Below, in pieces: positions 53,424 through 62,077 of a stretch of DNA of 64,000 nucleotides. Numbering within the stretch: position 1 is the first letter of the stretch; the number at the start of each line of letters is the position of its first letter. The stretch is from Veillonella sp. (GTDB taxonomy: Bacteria; Bacillota; Negativicutes; Veillonellales; Veillonellaceae). The stretch is from positions 1,684,501 to 1,748,500 of the forward strand of contig NZ_JBGKFB010000001.1 of NCBI RefSeq assembly GCF_041333735.1. The letters are read 5' to 3'. The notes under the pieces were generated by a model. It ran no database searches. It saw only the letters and a list, made by a program, of their open reading frames with translations, and was not told the origin of the DNA. The position numbers and the translations under genes are program-made.

Positions 53424-54485
53424 ATGGAAAAAGTTATCGCTGTAGCTATGAGTGGTGGCGTAGACAGTTCTCTAACTGCTGCAATGCTACTAAAACAAGG
53501 CTATAAAGTATTTGGTATTACCCTGTGGCTGTGGGTGAGTGGTACACCTTATGATTCAGTTCCCCTTGCTGTAACAGATGCTAAGAAGATGTGTGATTTT
53601 CTTGGTATTGAGCATCACGTTATCGATGCTCGCGATGTATTCTACGATAATGTGGTAGATTACTTTGTAAAAGAATATGCCTATGGTCGTACACCAAATC
53701 CTTGTGTATTCTGTAACAAAAATATCAAGTTTGATTTGATGCTTAATCGTGCACTTGAACTGGGGGCCACACATATGGTTACTGGTCACTATGCACAGGT
53801 TAATTATAATGAAGAAACAGGTTTATATGAGTTACATAAAGGCGTTGATCCTACAAAAGATCAAAGTTACGTTATGTATAATATGAACCAACGTATCTTG
53901 AGTCATCTTATGTTCCCACTAGGTGGTCAATGTAAGACTGAAACACGTAAATTAGCTGCTGAATATGATTTACCAGTAGCTAAAAAACCAGATAGTGTAG
54001 ATATTTGTTTCTTGCCTCACGGAAATTATCAAAAGCTCGTGGTAGAAGAAATGAAGGATAAACCAAAGTCTGGTAATATCGTTACTGAAGATGGTGAAGT
54101 ATTAGGTAAGCATAACGGCTTATTTAACTACACTATTGGCCAACGTAAGGGCCTTGGTATCGCATACAAGCACCCATTATATGTTATTGGCTTTAATGGT
54201 GAACGCAATGAGGTTATCGTAGGTCCTAATGAACGACTCTTTACAAATCGTATGATTTGTAAGTTCTATAACTTCTTAGATGATACAATTCATAAAGAAT
54301 TAAAAGCAGAAGGTAAAATCCGCTACGCTGCGAACCCTTCACCTTGTACTGCACGTATCTTAGATGATGATACGATGGAGGTTATCTTCGAAGAACCACA
54401 ACGGGCTATCACACCAGGTCAGTCCGTAGCCTTTTATAATGGCACTCAATTATTAGGAGGTGCTGTTATCGATCGCGTATGTTAG
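53424..54485 (+). CDS. mnmA: tRNA-specific 2-thiouridylase
   Basis: A 353-residue enzyme that thiolates U34 in tRNA-Lys, Glu and Gln. AMSGGVDSSLTAAML is the PP-loop; PNPCVFCNKNIKF has the first catalytic Cys and DSVDICFLP the second. The C-terminal part carries PITPGQ-type ITPGQSVAFY. ATG 53424 with AAAAGGAG is chosen; the longer frame to 53394 lies in the leader. lepA follows. Confidence 0.96.
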   Translation: MEKVIAVAMSGGVDSSLTAAMLLKQGYKVFGITLWLWVSGTPYDSVPLAVTDAKKMCDFLGIEHHVIDARDVFYDNVVDYFVKEYAYGRTPNPCVFCNKNIKFDLMLNRALELGATHMVTGHYAQVNYNEETGLYELHKGVDPTKDQSYVMYNMNQRILSHLMFPLGGQCKTETRKLAAEYDLPVAKKPDSVDICFLPHGNYQKLVVEEMKDKPKSGNIVTEDGEVLGKHNGLFNYTIGQRKGLGIAYKHPLYVIGFNGERNEVIVGPNERLFTNRMICKFYNFLDDTIHKELKAEGKIRYAANPSPCTARILDDDTMEVIFEEPQRAITPGQSVAFYNGTQLLGGAVIDRVC

Positions 54486-54526
54486 AAAGGAGAATACAAG
54501 TTCTTTGAACTTGTTCACATAGTATG
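54486..54526 (+). promoter_or_regulatory. lepA ribosome-binding region with hairpin between Shine-Dalgarno and ATG
   Basis: The only good Shine-Dalgarno, AAAGGAG (54486-54492), is 31 nt before the lepA ATG (54524). Between them CAAGTTC (54497-54503) pairs with GAACTTG (54507-54513). An in-frame TGA at 54506 excludes an earlier start. Folding the hairpin would cut the spacing to about 14 nt. Confidence 0.55.
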
Positions 54527-56323
54527 TCAACGAAAAAGATTAGAAACTTCTGTATTATAGCTCATATTGACCATGGTAAATCTACCATTGCCGATAGATT
54601 AATTGAATATACTGGCACATTACAAAAGCGCGAAATGGAAGCTCAAGTTCTAGACTCCATGGATTTAGAACGTGAACGTGGTATTACTATTAAAGCCCAA
54701 TCTGTTCGCATTTTGTATAAAGCACAAGATGGTGAAGAGTATACTCTGAACCTTATTGATACTCCGGGCCATGTGGATTTCAGCTATGAAGTATCTCGTT
54801 CTCTTGCAGCTTGTGAAGGCGCATTACTCGTAGTAGATGCTGCACAAGGTGTAGAGGCACAAACGTTGGCGAATGTGTATCTCGCTTTAGAACATGATCT
54901 TGAAATCATTCCTGTTATTAACAAAATTGATTTGCCTTCTGCAGATCCTGATAGAGTTAAACAAGAAATTGAAGATATCATTGGTTTAGATGCATCAGAA
55001 GCTGTATTATGTTCTGCTAAATCTGGTATTGGCATTCCAGATATTTTGGAAGCTATCGTAAATAAGGTGCCTGCACCACCAGATAAATCTGATGAACCTA
55101 CAAGAGCATTGATTTTTGATAGTCGATTTGATGCGTACAAAGGTGCTATCGCGTATGTTCGCGTAAAAGAAGGTTCTATTAAAGCAAAAGATACAATCCG
55201 TATGATGCATGATAAAAAGGATTTTGATGTAACAGAACTTGGTATCTTTACACCAAATCTCGTGCCTGTTCAGGAATTACCATGTGGCTCCGTAGGTTGT
55301 ATTGCTGCTAGCATAAAGAATGTAGCTGATTGTCACGTTGGTGATACTGTAACATTAGCTAATAATCCTGCACCAGAACCATTACCGGGCTATCGCAAAG
55401 CTGTATCTATGGTATATTGTGGCTTGTATCCAACAGATTCTAAGGACTATGAAAATCTTCGTGATGCATTAGAAAAGTTACAACTTAATGATGCAGCTTT
55501 AGAATACGAAGCAGAAACATCTTTGGCATTAGGCTTCGGTTTCCGTTGTGGTTTCCTCGGCCTATTACATATGGATGTAATTCAAGAACGGTTGGAACGT
55601 GAATATAACTTATCCCTTATTACAACAGCTCCATCTGTAAACTATAAAGTGTATAAGACAAATGGAGAAATGCTCGAAGTCGATAATCCTGCTAAATTAC
55701 CACCACCAACAGAAATCGACTACATTGAAGAACCTTATGTAAAAGCCACTACTATTGTGCCTAAAGATTTTGTTGGCACTATTATGGAGTTATCTCAAGA
55801 TAAACGTGGTGAATATCAATCCATGGAATACTTGGATGAAACACGGGTATCTGTTGTGTATCACTTACCTTTAAGTGAAATCATTTACGATTACTTCGAT
55901 AAGTTAAAATCTGCTACAAAGGGCTATGCATCTCTAGACTATGAATTGATTGGTTATAAACAATCTCCAATGGTTAAGATGGATATTCTATTAAATGGTG
56001 ATCCTGTAGATGCGTTGTCCATTATCGTACACAAAGATCGTGCTGCTACACGTGGCCGTGCATTAGCGGAAAAATTAAAAGAACTCATTCCTCGTCAAAT
56101 GTTTGAAATTCCTATTCAAGCAGCAGTAGGCACTAAAATTGTAGCTCGTGAAACTGTAAAAGCTTGGCGTAAGGACGTTTTAGCAAAATGTTACGGTGGC
56201 GATATCTCTCGTAAACGTAAATTGCTAGAAAAACAAAAAGCCGGTAAGAAACGTATGAAGTCTGTAGGATCTGTAGAGATTCCACAAGAAGCATTCATGG
56301 CTATTCTCAAGGTTGAGGACTAA
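54524..56323 (+). CDS. lepA: elongation factor 4 (LepA)
   Basis: A 599-residue translational GTPase related to EF-G. IAHIDHGKSTIADRLIE (G1), DTPGHVDFSYEVSRSL (G3), INKIDL (G4) and CSAKSGIG (G5) precede domain 2 and the EF-G-like domains; the C-terminal LepA-specific domain ends with GKKRMKSVGSVEIPQEAFMA. Proposed roles are back-translocation and 30S assembly. It is followed by hemW, an order conserved in many bacteria. Confidence 0.98.
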   Translation: MSTKKIRNFCIIAHIDHGKSTIADRLIEYTGTLQKREMEAQVLDSMDLERERGITIKAQSVRILYKAQDGEEYTLNLIDTPGHVDFSYEVSRSLAACEGALLVVDAAQGVEAQTLANVYLALEHDLEIIPVINKIDLPSADPDRVKQEIEDIIGLDASEAVLCSAKSGIGIPDILEAIVNKVPAPPDKSDEPTRALIFDSRFDAYKGAIAYVRVKEGSIKAKDTIRMMHDKKDFDVTELGIFTPNLVPVQELPCGSVGCIAASIKNVADCHVGDTVTLANNPAPEPLPGYRKAVSMVYCGLYPTDSKDYENLRDALEKLQLNDAALEYEAETSLALGFGFRCGFLGLLHMDVIQERLEREYNLSLITTAPSVNYKVYKTNGEMLEVDNPAKLPPPTEIDYIEEPYVKATTIVPKDFVGTIMELSQDKRGEYQSMEYLDETRVSVVYHLPLSEIIYDYFDKLKSATKGYASLDYELIGYKQSPMVKMDILLNGDPVDALSIIVHKDRAATRGRALAEKLKELIPRQMFEIPIQAAVGTKIVARETVKAWRKDVLAKCYGGDISRKRKLLEKQKAGKKRMKSVGSVEIPQEAFMAILKVED

Positions 56324-56327
56324 TATA

Positions 56328-57512
56328 ATGAAAACAGATTCTAATACTTTGAATCTGTCTACACTTGGGGATATGGGCTTTTATGTCCATATCCCTTTTT
56401 GTAAACAGAAATGTATGTACTGTGATTTTCCAGCCTATCAAAATCTACAAGATTACTATGAAACCTATGTATATGCATTAGTACAAGAAATAGATTTGTG
56501 GGTTACAGAACACCCAGAATCTAAATTTAGACCTATTGATACCATTTACTTTGGTGGCGGCACGCCGACTGAATTATCGATTCAACAGTTACAGATGATT
56601 GTAGATAAAATCAAAAGTACGTTTACAATTACAGATGATTGTCATATGACTATTGAATCAAATCCTGGGGAAGTGGATTTATCGTATTTAACGAAACTTG
56701 TTAAACTAGGATTTAATCGCATAAGCTTTGGTGTTCAAACCTTTGATGATAAAGCGCTTACCATGTTGCATCGCAGCCATAATGGGGAGAAGGCTAAACA
56801 GGCGGTTTACGATGCTAAAGAGGCTGGATTTACTGATATTAATATTGATTTAATCTATGGCTTGCCACGACAAACATTAGAGGATATTCAGCGTAATTTA
56901 AATATTGTAAAAGACCTACCAATTAATCATATTTCTACGTATGGCTTACAAGTTGAGATAGGCACATATTTATATCATTTAGTACAAAAGAACTTGATTT
57001 CTATTCCTAGTGAAAGTATAGATGAATCAATGTATGATACGATGATGGCTGGTTTAAAAGAGCTGGGATTTGAGCGATATGAGATTTCAAATTTCGCGAA
57101 GGGTAATTCCTACAGTCGTCATAATTTAAAATATTGGCATTATATAGACTATTTAGGCTTTGGTGCAGGTGCTCATTCTTTTTATGACGGAGTACGCCGC
57201 AGTAACAATCGTAATGTAATGCCTTATATACAAGCTGTTGATCGATATACTATGCCTATTATCGATACGGAGACTATTACGGTAGAGCGGGCCCAAGAGG
57301 ATTTTTGTTTTTTAGCACTTCGCACTAAATGGGGCCTTGATGAGCTAAAATTCAAAAATAGATTTGGTGTATCTGTTCATGATTTATTTGGCGCTACAAT
57401 AAAAGATTTAGTTAGCAAAGGCCTATTAGAATATGAAAATGATAGTTATCATTTGACCTCGGAAGGGGCAAAACATGGTAACTATGTATTTAGTCAATTT
57501 ATTCGTGAGTAA
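56328..57512 (+). CDS. hemW: radical SAM heme chaperone HemW
   Basis: A 394-residue radical SAM protein, once annotated as oxygen-independent coproporphyrinogen oxidase. HIPFCKQKCMYCDFPAY carries C25-C29-C32 in the CxxxCxxC spacing, which lacks the fourth Cys of true HemN (CxxxCxxCxC). GGGTPTEL and INIDLIYGLPRQT follow. Members deliver heme to respiratory enzymes. ATG 56328 with GAGG upstream is preferred over TTG 56313, which would overlap lepA. Confidence 0.94.
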   Translation: MKTDSNTLNLSTLGDMGFYVHIPFCKQKCMYCDFPAYQNLQDYYETYVYALVQEIDLWVTEHPESKFRPIDTIYFGGGTPTELSIQQLQMIVDKIKSTFTITDDCHMTIESNPGEVDLSYLTKLVKLGFNRISFGVQTFDDKALTMLHRSHNGEKAKQAVYDAKEAGFTDINIDLIYGLPRQTLEDIQRNLNIVKDLPINHISTYGLQVEIGTYLYHLVQKNLISIPSESIDESMYDTMMAGLKELGFERYEISNFAKGNSYSRHNLKYWHYIDYLGFGAGAHSFYDGVRRSNNRNVMPYIQAVDRYTMPIIDTETITVERAQEDFCFLALRTKWGLDELKFKNRFGVSVHDLFGATIKDLVSKGLLEYENDSYHLTSEGAKHGNYVFSQFIRE

Positions 57513-57593
57513 TTTTTCACAGTTTCTCAAAATCTAATATGTTAGTATAAATAGGATGATGATGAATAAGCATGCTAGATTTGAGGAGGAACG

Positions 57594-58196
57594 ATGAAGA
57601 CATCGGTTATTTTACACGGTTTACATAATGAATTTACTTTAGACCAAATGAAGGCATGCATAGAATTAGCTGAAAAATATGGTGGATCCTTCCGTCATGT
57701 TGTAACAGGTATACAAATTACAGGTATTGAAAAAGAAGATAAGGAACAGCTTATTTCCGAATTACCTGAAGGTGTAACTACGGTTATTCATAGAGGGGTT
57801 AATTCCTTAATTGCCTGCGTTGGTAAAGGCTATTGTAAAAATGGCCAAATGGAAACAAAAGAGTTAGCTGATTATGTGGAGAGAAAACATTACGGCCGAA
57901 AAACATCTCATAAGTGCAAAATTGGCATCAGTGGATGTGGTCGTAACTGTCCAGATGCAATGGTAAAAGATATTGCCTTTATTGGTACGTCTCAAGGTTT
58001 TATGTTAGCTGTTGGCGGCAATACAGGTATGAGACCAGAAGCTGGCAAAATTTTGGCTAGACAACTTACTGTAGAGCAATCCAAAAAAGCTGTAGATATT
58101 TTAGTTGATTGGTATGCGGAACATGGGAAACCACGTGAGCGTATGGGAAAACTGTTAGAACGACTTGGTAATCCATTAGAAGGTGTAGAACTATAA
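57594..58196 (+). CDS. stand-alone siroheme / 4Fe-4S sulfite-reductase-like protein
   Basis: A 200-residue protein made of one nitrite/sulfite reductase repeat. The C-x5-C...C-x3-C pattern at C75, C81, C115 and C119 (CVGKGYC and CGRNCPD) is the ligand set for a 4Fe-4S cluster bridged to siroheme. Most sulfite reductases have two such repeats and exceed 500 residues, so this is a small single-repeat form. Its reaction and redox partner are not visible, and no siroheme genes are in the window. GAGGAGG precedes the ATG. Single gene between hemW and the AT-rich gap. Confidence 0.82.
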   Translation: MKTSVILHGLHNEFTLDQMKACIELAEKYGGSFRHVVTGIQITGIEKEDKEQLISELPEGVTTVIHRGVNSLIACVGKGYCKNGQMETKELADYVERKHYGRKTSHKCKIGISGCGRNCPDAMVKDIAFIGTSQGFMLAVGGNTGMRPEAGKILARQLTVEQSKKAVDILVDWYAEHGKPRERMGKLLERLGNPLEGVEL

Positions 58197-58330
58197 ATTA
58201 TTATATTTATACTTCTCATTGATTTATGGTTCTGGTTTACGTTTCTTAATCTATAAATTTGCATGGCTAGAAAGTAATCTAACTAAGAGCTCATTAACAA
58301 CAAAATTACAATAGAATTATTACAAATATT

Positions 58331-58435
58331 AACACTTATACTATTTCAGGTTTTAATAACATAAATTTTATTAGACCAACATATTCTAAGATTGAAATTT
58401 TAGTATATGACATAAACGTAGATAGTATAAGTGTT
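58331..58435. repeat. 105-nt inverted-repeat element with cloverleaf potential
   Basis: AACACTTATACTAT (58331-58344) and its exact reverse complement (58422-58435) enclose 77 nt. Inside, TTAATAA/TTATTAG (58353-58374) and CTAAGAT/ATTTTAG (58386-58403) form two further hairpins, giving a junction shape on a 14-bp stem. TTTTCTT follows on the + strand. It lies in the 58197-58616 gap, where no ORF is supported. It may be a MITE-like element, a small RNA or an mRNA processing structure. Confidence 0.55.
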
Positions 58436-58536
58436 TTCTTATTGTTATACTTTGATTTTTTGACTAATTAATTAAAAATATTGAATTGTCTTTTTGACTA
58501 AATAGGTATTATTTGACTTTTTAAGGATTTTTTTGC

Positions 58537-58567
58537 TTGACAATTTTTTCCAATGTGATAATATTAT
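58537..58567 (+). promoter_or_regulatory. promoter of the hrcA heat-shock operon
   Basis: A consensus TTGACA at 58537-58542 is followed by an AT-rich -10 region with TAATAT (58559-58564, 16-bp spacing) or TATTAT (58562-58567, 19-bp spacing). The start would fall at or just inside CIRCE. Confidence 0.75.
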
Positions 58568-58575
58568 ACATGCGA

Positions 58576-58602
58576 TTAGCACTCAAAGTTTATGAGTGCT
58601 AA
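58576..58602. promoter_or_regulatory. CIRCE operator (HrcA-binding site)
   Basis: TTAGCACTC (58576-58584) and GAGTGCTAA (58594-58602) form the perfect 9-9-9 CIRCE palindrome 14 nt before the hrcA ATG. HrcA repression of its own operon, relieved on heat shock, follows from established CIRCE biology. Confidence 0.98.
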
Positions 58603-58616
58603 CAAGAGGTGTCATT

Positions 58617-59633
58617 ATGGATGAAAGAAAACAGCGCATCTTGCGAGCCATAATTGAAGACTACGTTAAATCTGCTGAACCGGTAGGGTCAAGAACCATT
58701 GCTAAGAATTATAATCTTGGTATAAGTCCGGCAACAGTGCGAAATGAAATGTCCGATTTAGAGGAGTTAGGCTATTTGGAGCAACCTCATACATCGGCTG
58801 GACGTATTCCTTCAGCTAAAGGCTATCGCTTATATGTTGACTCTATGTTGAGTCGACAACCTGTTCCATTACAGGATGCTGAAAAAATTGAAATGTTATG
58901 GAAACATTCCAATGGATCAACGAGTGAGCTCTTCTTAAATATGGCTAAATTATTATCACAAGTAAGCCATAGCATGAGTTTATTCTTAGCTCCAGCTCAT
59001 GATAGAGCATTAATCAAATACATTCATGTGTTGCCCCTCGATTCACATCAAGCAGTTATGGTTGTTATTACTGAGACTGGTGCTCTTGATAATGAATTGA
59101 TGTACTTTACTGAAGGCGTTTCGCCTGATGTATTACAAAGTTTGGCTATGCAATTTAGCAATGCATTACAGAATGTAAGTATTGGTCATGTAACGGCTGA
59201 AGCGTTAGGAACACTTTTGATTCATATGGAAGGACCCCAAGGGATTTTGATGATCCTTTCAGAAACATTATTACGAGCAATTAATAAACGTAAGTTGTTC
59301 TATTCTGTAGGTACCACGGAGTTGTTAAATCAACCAGAGTTTAAGTCTGTTGAAAAAGTACAACCCTTACTTTCATTAGTGGAAGAGCAAAATCAATTGG
59401 GACAACTTTTAAAGGATGATTCACCTACACCGGTGAAGGTAAAGATTGGCGATGAAAATGATACTGAAGCACTACATTCTATGAGTGTGGTACAAGCTGA
59501 TTTCACAAATCAAGATCAGCCTATTGGTACACTTGCTATTCTAGGACCGACACGTATGGAATACGGTCGTATTATTGGAATGTTGTCTCACATGAAACAT
59601 ATGATGGAATCTATGGTAAAAGAACAAAAATAG
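58617..59633 (+). CDS. hrcA: heat-inducible transcription repressor HrcA
   Basis: A 338-residue repressor. The N-terminal winged helix has RQRILRAIIEDYVKSAEPVGSR and SPATVRNEMSDLEELGYLEQP, then HTSAGRIPSAKGYRLYVD; a GAF-like core follows. ATG 58617 is chosen with AGAGGTG upstream; a longer frame to 58596 reads through CIRCE. First gene of hrcA-grpE-dnaK-dnaJ-prmA. Confidence 0.97.
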   Translation: MDERKQRILRAIIEDYVKSAEPVGSRTIAKNYNLGISPATVRNEMSDLEELGYLEQPHTSAGRIPSAKGYRLYVDSMLSRQPVPLQDAEKIEMLWKHSNGSTSELFLNMAKLLSQVSHSMSLFLAPAHDRALIKYIHVLPLDSHQAVMVVITETGALDNELMYFTEGVSPDVLQSLAMQFSNALQNVSIGHVTAEALGTLLIHMEGPQGILMILSETLLRAINKRKLFYSVGTTELLNQPEFKSVEKVQPLLSLVEEQNQLGQLLKDDSPTPVKVKIGDENDTEALHSMSVVQADFTNQDQPIGTLAILGPTRMEYGRIIGMLSHMKHMMESMVKEQK

Positions 59634-59645
59634 AAAGGGTATATA

Positions 59646-60191
59646 ATGGCTGAAGAACAAGACATTAAACAAGAAACAGTAGACGAAACAGCAAATGCTA
59701 CTAATGTAGAGGAACCGGCTGTGGAAGAAACTGAAGAAGTTGTTGCTGACGCTGCTCACGTATTAGATGAGCTTAAAGCAGATTTCGATAATCGATATAA
59801 GCGTTTGCAAGCTGACTTTGAAAACTTCAAACGTCGTACTAATCAAGAAAAAGAGCAACTTGCAGGATATGTTAAAGGGGATGTGCTTACAGATTTACTT
59901 CCTGTATTAGATAACTTTGAACGAGCTGTTCAAAGTCCCGCAGAAGGTGATGCTAAGGTATTCCTTGATGGATTTATCATGATTCATCAAAACTTGATGG
60001 CTATGTTATCTAAACATGGTTTAGCCGTTATCGATGCGGTTGGTAAACCATTTGATCCAAATTTCCATCAAGCGATTATGCGAGTGCCGTCAGATGAATA
60101 TGAATCTGATACGGTATGTGAAGTATTGCAAACTGGCTATACTGTTGATGGTCGTTGTATTCGTCCAGCAATGGTAAAAGTTGTTGAATAG
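59646..60191 (+). CDS. grpE: co-chaperone GrpE
   Basis: A 181-residue nucleotide exchange factor for DnaK. An acidic N-terminal tail (1-40) precedes the long dimer helix with RLQADFENFKRRTNQEKEQ and the beta domain with FDPNFHQAIMRVPSDEYE. AAAGGG is upstream; 12 nt after hrcA. Confidence 0.97.
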   Translation: MAEEQDIKQETVDETANATNVEEPAVEETEEVVADAAHVLDELKADFDNRYKRLQADFENFKRRTNQEKEQLAGYVKGDVLTDLLPVLDNFERAVQSPAEGDAKVFLDGFIMIHQNLMAMLSKHGLAVIDAVGKPFDPNFHQAIMRVPSDEYESDTVCEVLQTGYTVDGRCIRPAMVKVVE

Positions 60192-60219
60192 ATTATAAAG
60201 GTTTTAGGAGGCATATATT

Positions 60220-62061
60220 ATGGCAAAGGTAATTGGTATTGATTTAGGTACTACAAACTCTTGTGTTGCGGTTATGGAAGGCGGCGAACCTACGGTTATT
60301 ACTAACCAAGAAGGCGCGCGTACAACTCCTTCCGTTGTTGGTTTTGCAAAAAATGGCGAACGTTTAGTTGGTCAATTAGCAAAACGTCAAGCTGTATCTA
60401 ACCCAGAAAACACAATCATTTCTATTAAACGTCACATGGGTACTGACTACAAAGTAACTGTAGAAGGTAAATCTTATACACCACAAGAAATTTCTGCTAT
60501 GATTCTTCAAAAAATCAAAGCTGATGCAGAAGCTTACTTGGGCGAACCTGTAAAACAAGCTGTTATTACAGTTCCAGCATACTTTACAGATGCTCAACGT
60601 CAAGCTACAAAAGACGCTGGTGCGATTGCTGGTCTTGAAGTACTTCGTATCATCAACGAACCTACAGCAGCTGCTCTTGCATATGGTGTAGATAAAGATG
60701 AAGACGGTAAAGTTCTTGTATTTGACCTTGGTGGTGGTACATTCGACGTATCTATCCTTGAACTTGGTGATGGCGTATTTGAAGTATTGGCAACATCTGG
60801 TAATAACCATCTTGGTGGCGATGACTTCGACCAACGCATTATGAACTACCTTATTGAAGAATTCAAAAAAGAAACTGGTATCGATTTATCCAATGATAAA
60901 TTAGCTGATCAACGTTTAAAAGAAGCTGCTGAAAAAGCTAAAATTGAATTATCTGGCGTAGCTAGCACAAATATCAACTTGCCATTCATCACAGCTGATG
61001 CTACTGGTCCTAAACACTTGGATGTAACATTGACTCGTGCTAAATTCGAAGAATTGACAGCTGATTTGGTACAAGCTACTATTGAACCTACTCGTAAAGC
61101 TATGAACGATGCTGGTTTATCTGCATCCGATATCGATAAAGTATTGTTAGTTGGTGGTTCTAGCCGTATTCCAGCTGTACAAGAAGCTATTAAAAAAGTA
61201 TTGGGTAAAGAACCAACTAAAAACGTTAACCCTGATGAATGTGTAGCTATCGGTGCTGCTATTCAAGGTGGTGTATTAGTAGGTGAAGTAAAAGACGTAT
61301 TGTTACTTGATGTAACTCCATTGTCTCTTGGTATCGAAACAATGGGTGGTGTATTCACACGTATTATCGATCGTAACACTACAATTCCTACATCTAAATC
61401 TCAAGTATTCTCCACTGCAGCAGATAACCAACCATCTGTAGATATCCATGTATTGCAAGGTGAACGTGAGTTCGCAGCAGATAATAAAACATTGGGTCGC
61501 TTCAACTTGGATGGTATCCCAGCAGCTCCTCGTGGGGTTCCTCAAATCGAAGTAACATTCGACATCGATGCTAACGGTATCGTACACGTAAAAGCTAAAG
61601 ATTTGGGTACTCAAAAAGAACAAAAAATTACAATTACTTCTTCTAGCGGCTTGAAAGAAGACGAAATCGAACGCATGGTTAAAGAAGCTGAAGCTCATGC
61701 AGCAGAAGATAAAGCTAGAAAAGAAGAATTAGATGTTAAAAACAATGCAGATTCCTTGGTATACCAAGCTGAAAAAGCATTGAAAGAACTTGATGGTAAA
61801 GGCGATACTGCTTTATTGAAAGAAGTGGAAGAAGCAAAAGATAAATTGAAAAAATCTATCGAAGCTGGCAACATCGAAGACATCAAAAAAGATAGTGAAG
61901 CTTTGGAACAACCATTACATAAATTAGCAGAACAAATGTATGCAGCAGCACAACAAGCTCAACAAGCAGCTGGTGGTGCAGATCAAGGTCAACAACAAAC
62001 AAAATCTGATGATAATGTAGTTGATGCTGATTACACAGTAGTGGATGACGACAAGAAATAA
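60220..62061 (+). CDS. dnaK: molecular chaperone DnaK (Hsp70)
   Basis: A 613-residue Hsp70. VIGIDLGTTNSCVAVMEGG, VFDLGGGTFDVSILEL and VLLVGGSSRIPAVQE are the three Hsp70 signatures; the linker DVLLLDVTPLSLGIETMGG leads to the substrate-binding domain. A Gln-rich tail ends with DADYTVVDDDKK. Codon use is strongly biased to preferred codons. TAGGAGG upstream. Confidence 0.98.
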   Translation: MAKVIGIDLGTTNSCVAVMEGGEPTVITNQEGARTTPSVVGFAKNGERLVGQLAKRQAVSNPENTIISIKRHMGTDYKVTVEGKSYTPQEISAMILQKIKADAEAYLGEPVKQAVITVPAYFTDAQRQATKDAGAIAGLEVLRIINEPTAAALAYGVDKDEDGKVLVFDLGGGTFDVSILELGDGVFEVLATSGNNHLGGDDFDQRIMNYLIEEFKKETGIDLSNDKLADQRLKEAAEKAKIELSGVASTNINLPFITADATGPKHLDVTLTRAKFEELTADLVQATIEPTRKAMNDAGLSASDIDKVLLVGGSSRIPAVQEAIKKVLGKEPTKNVNPDECVAIGAAIQGGVLVGEVKDVLLLDVTPLSLGIETMGGVFTRIIDRNTTIPTSKSQVFSTAADNQPSVDIHVLQGEREFAADNKTLGRFNLDGIPAAPRGVPQIEVTFDIDANGIVHVKAKDLGTQKEQKITITSSSGLKEDEIERMVKEAEAHAAEDKARKEELDVKNNADSLVYQAEKALKELDGKGDTALLKEVEEAKDKLKKSIEAGNIEDIKKDSEALEQPLHKLAEQMYAAAQQAQQAAGGADQGQQQTKSDDNVVDADYTVVDDDKK

Positions 62062-62077
62062 GAAGGGTTGGTAACTA

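Noticed and set aside
58197..58616. Possible small gene in the hemW/SiR-hrcA gap
   Set aside because: No open frame with a ribosome-binding site was found; the region is very AT-rich with stops in all frames and is better explained by the inverted-repeat element and the promoter.
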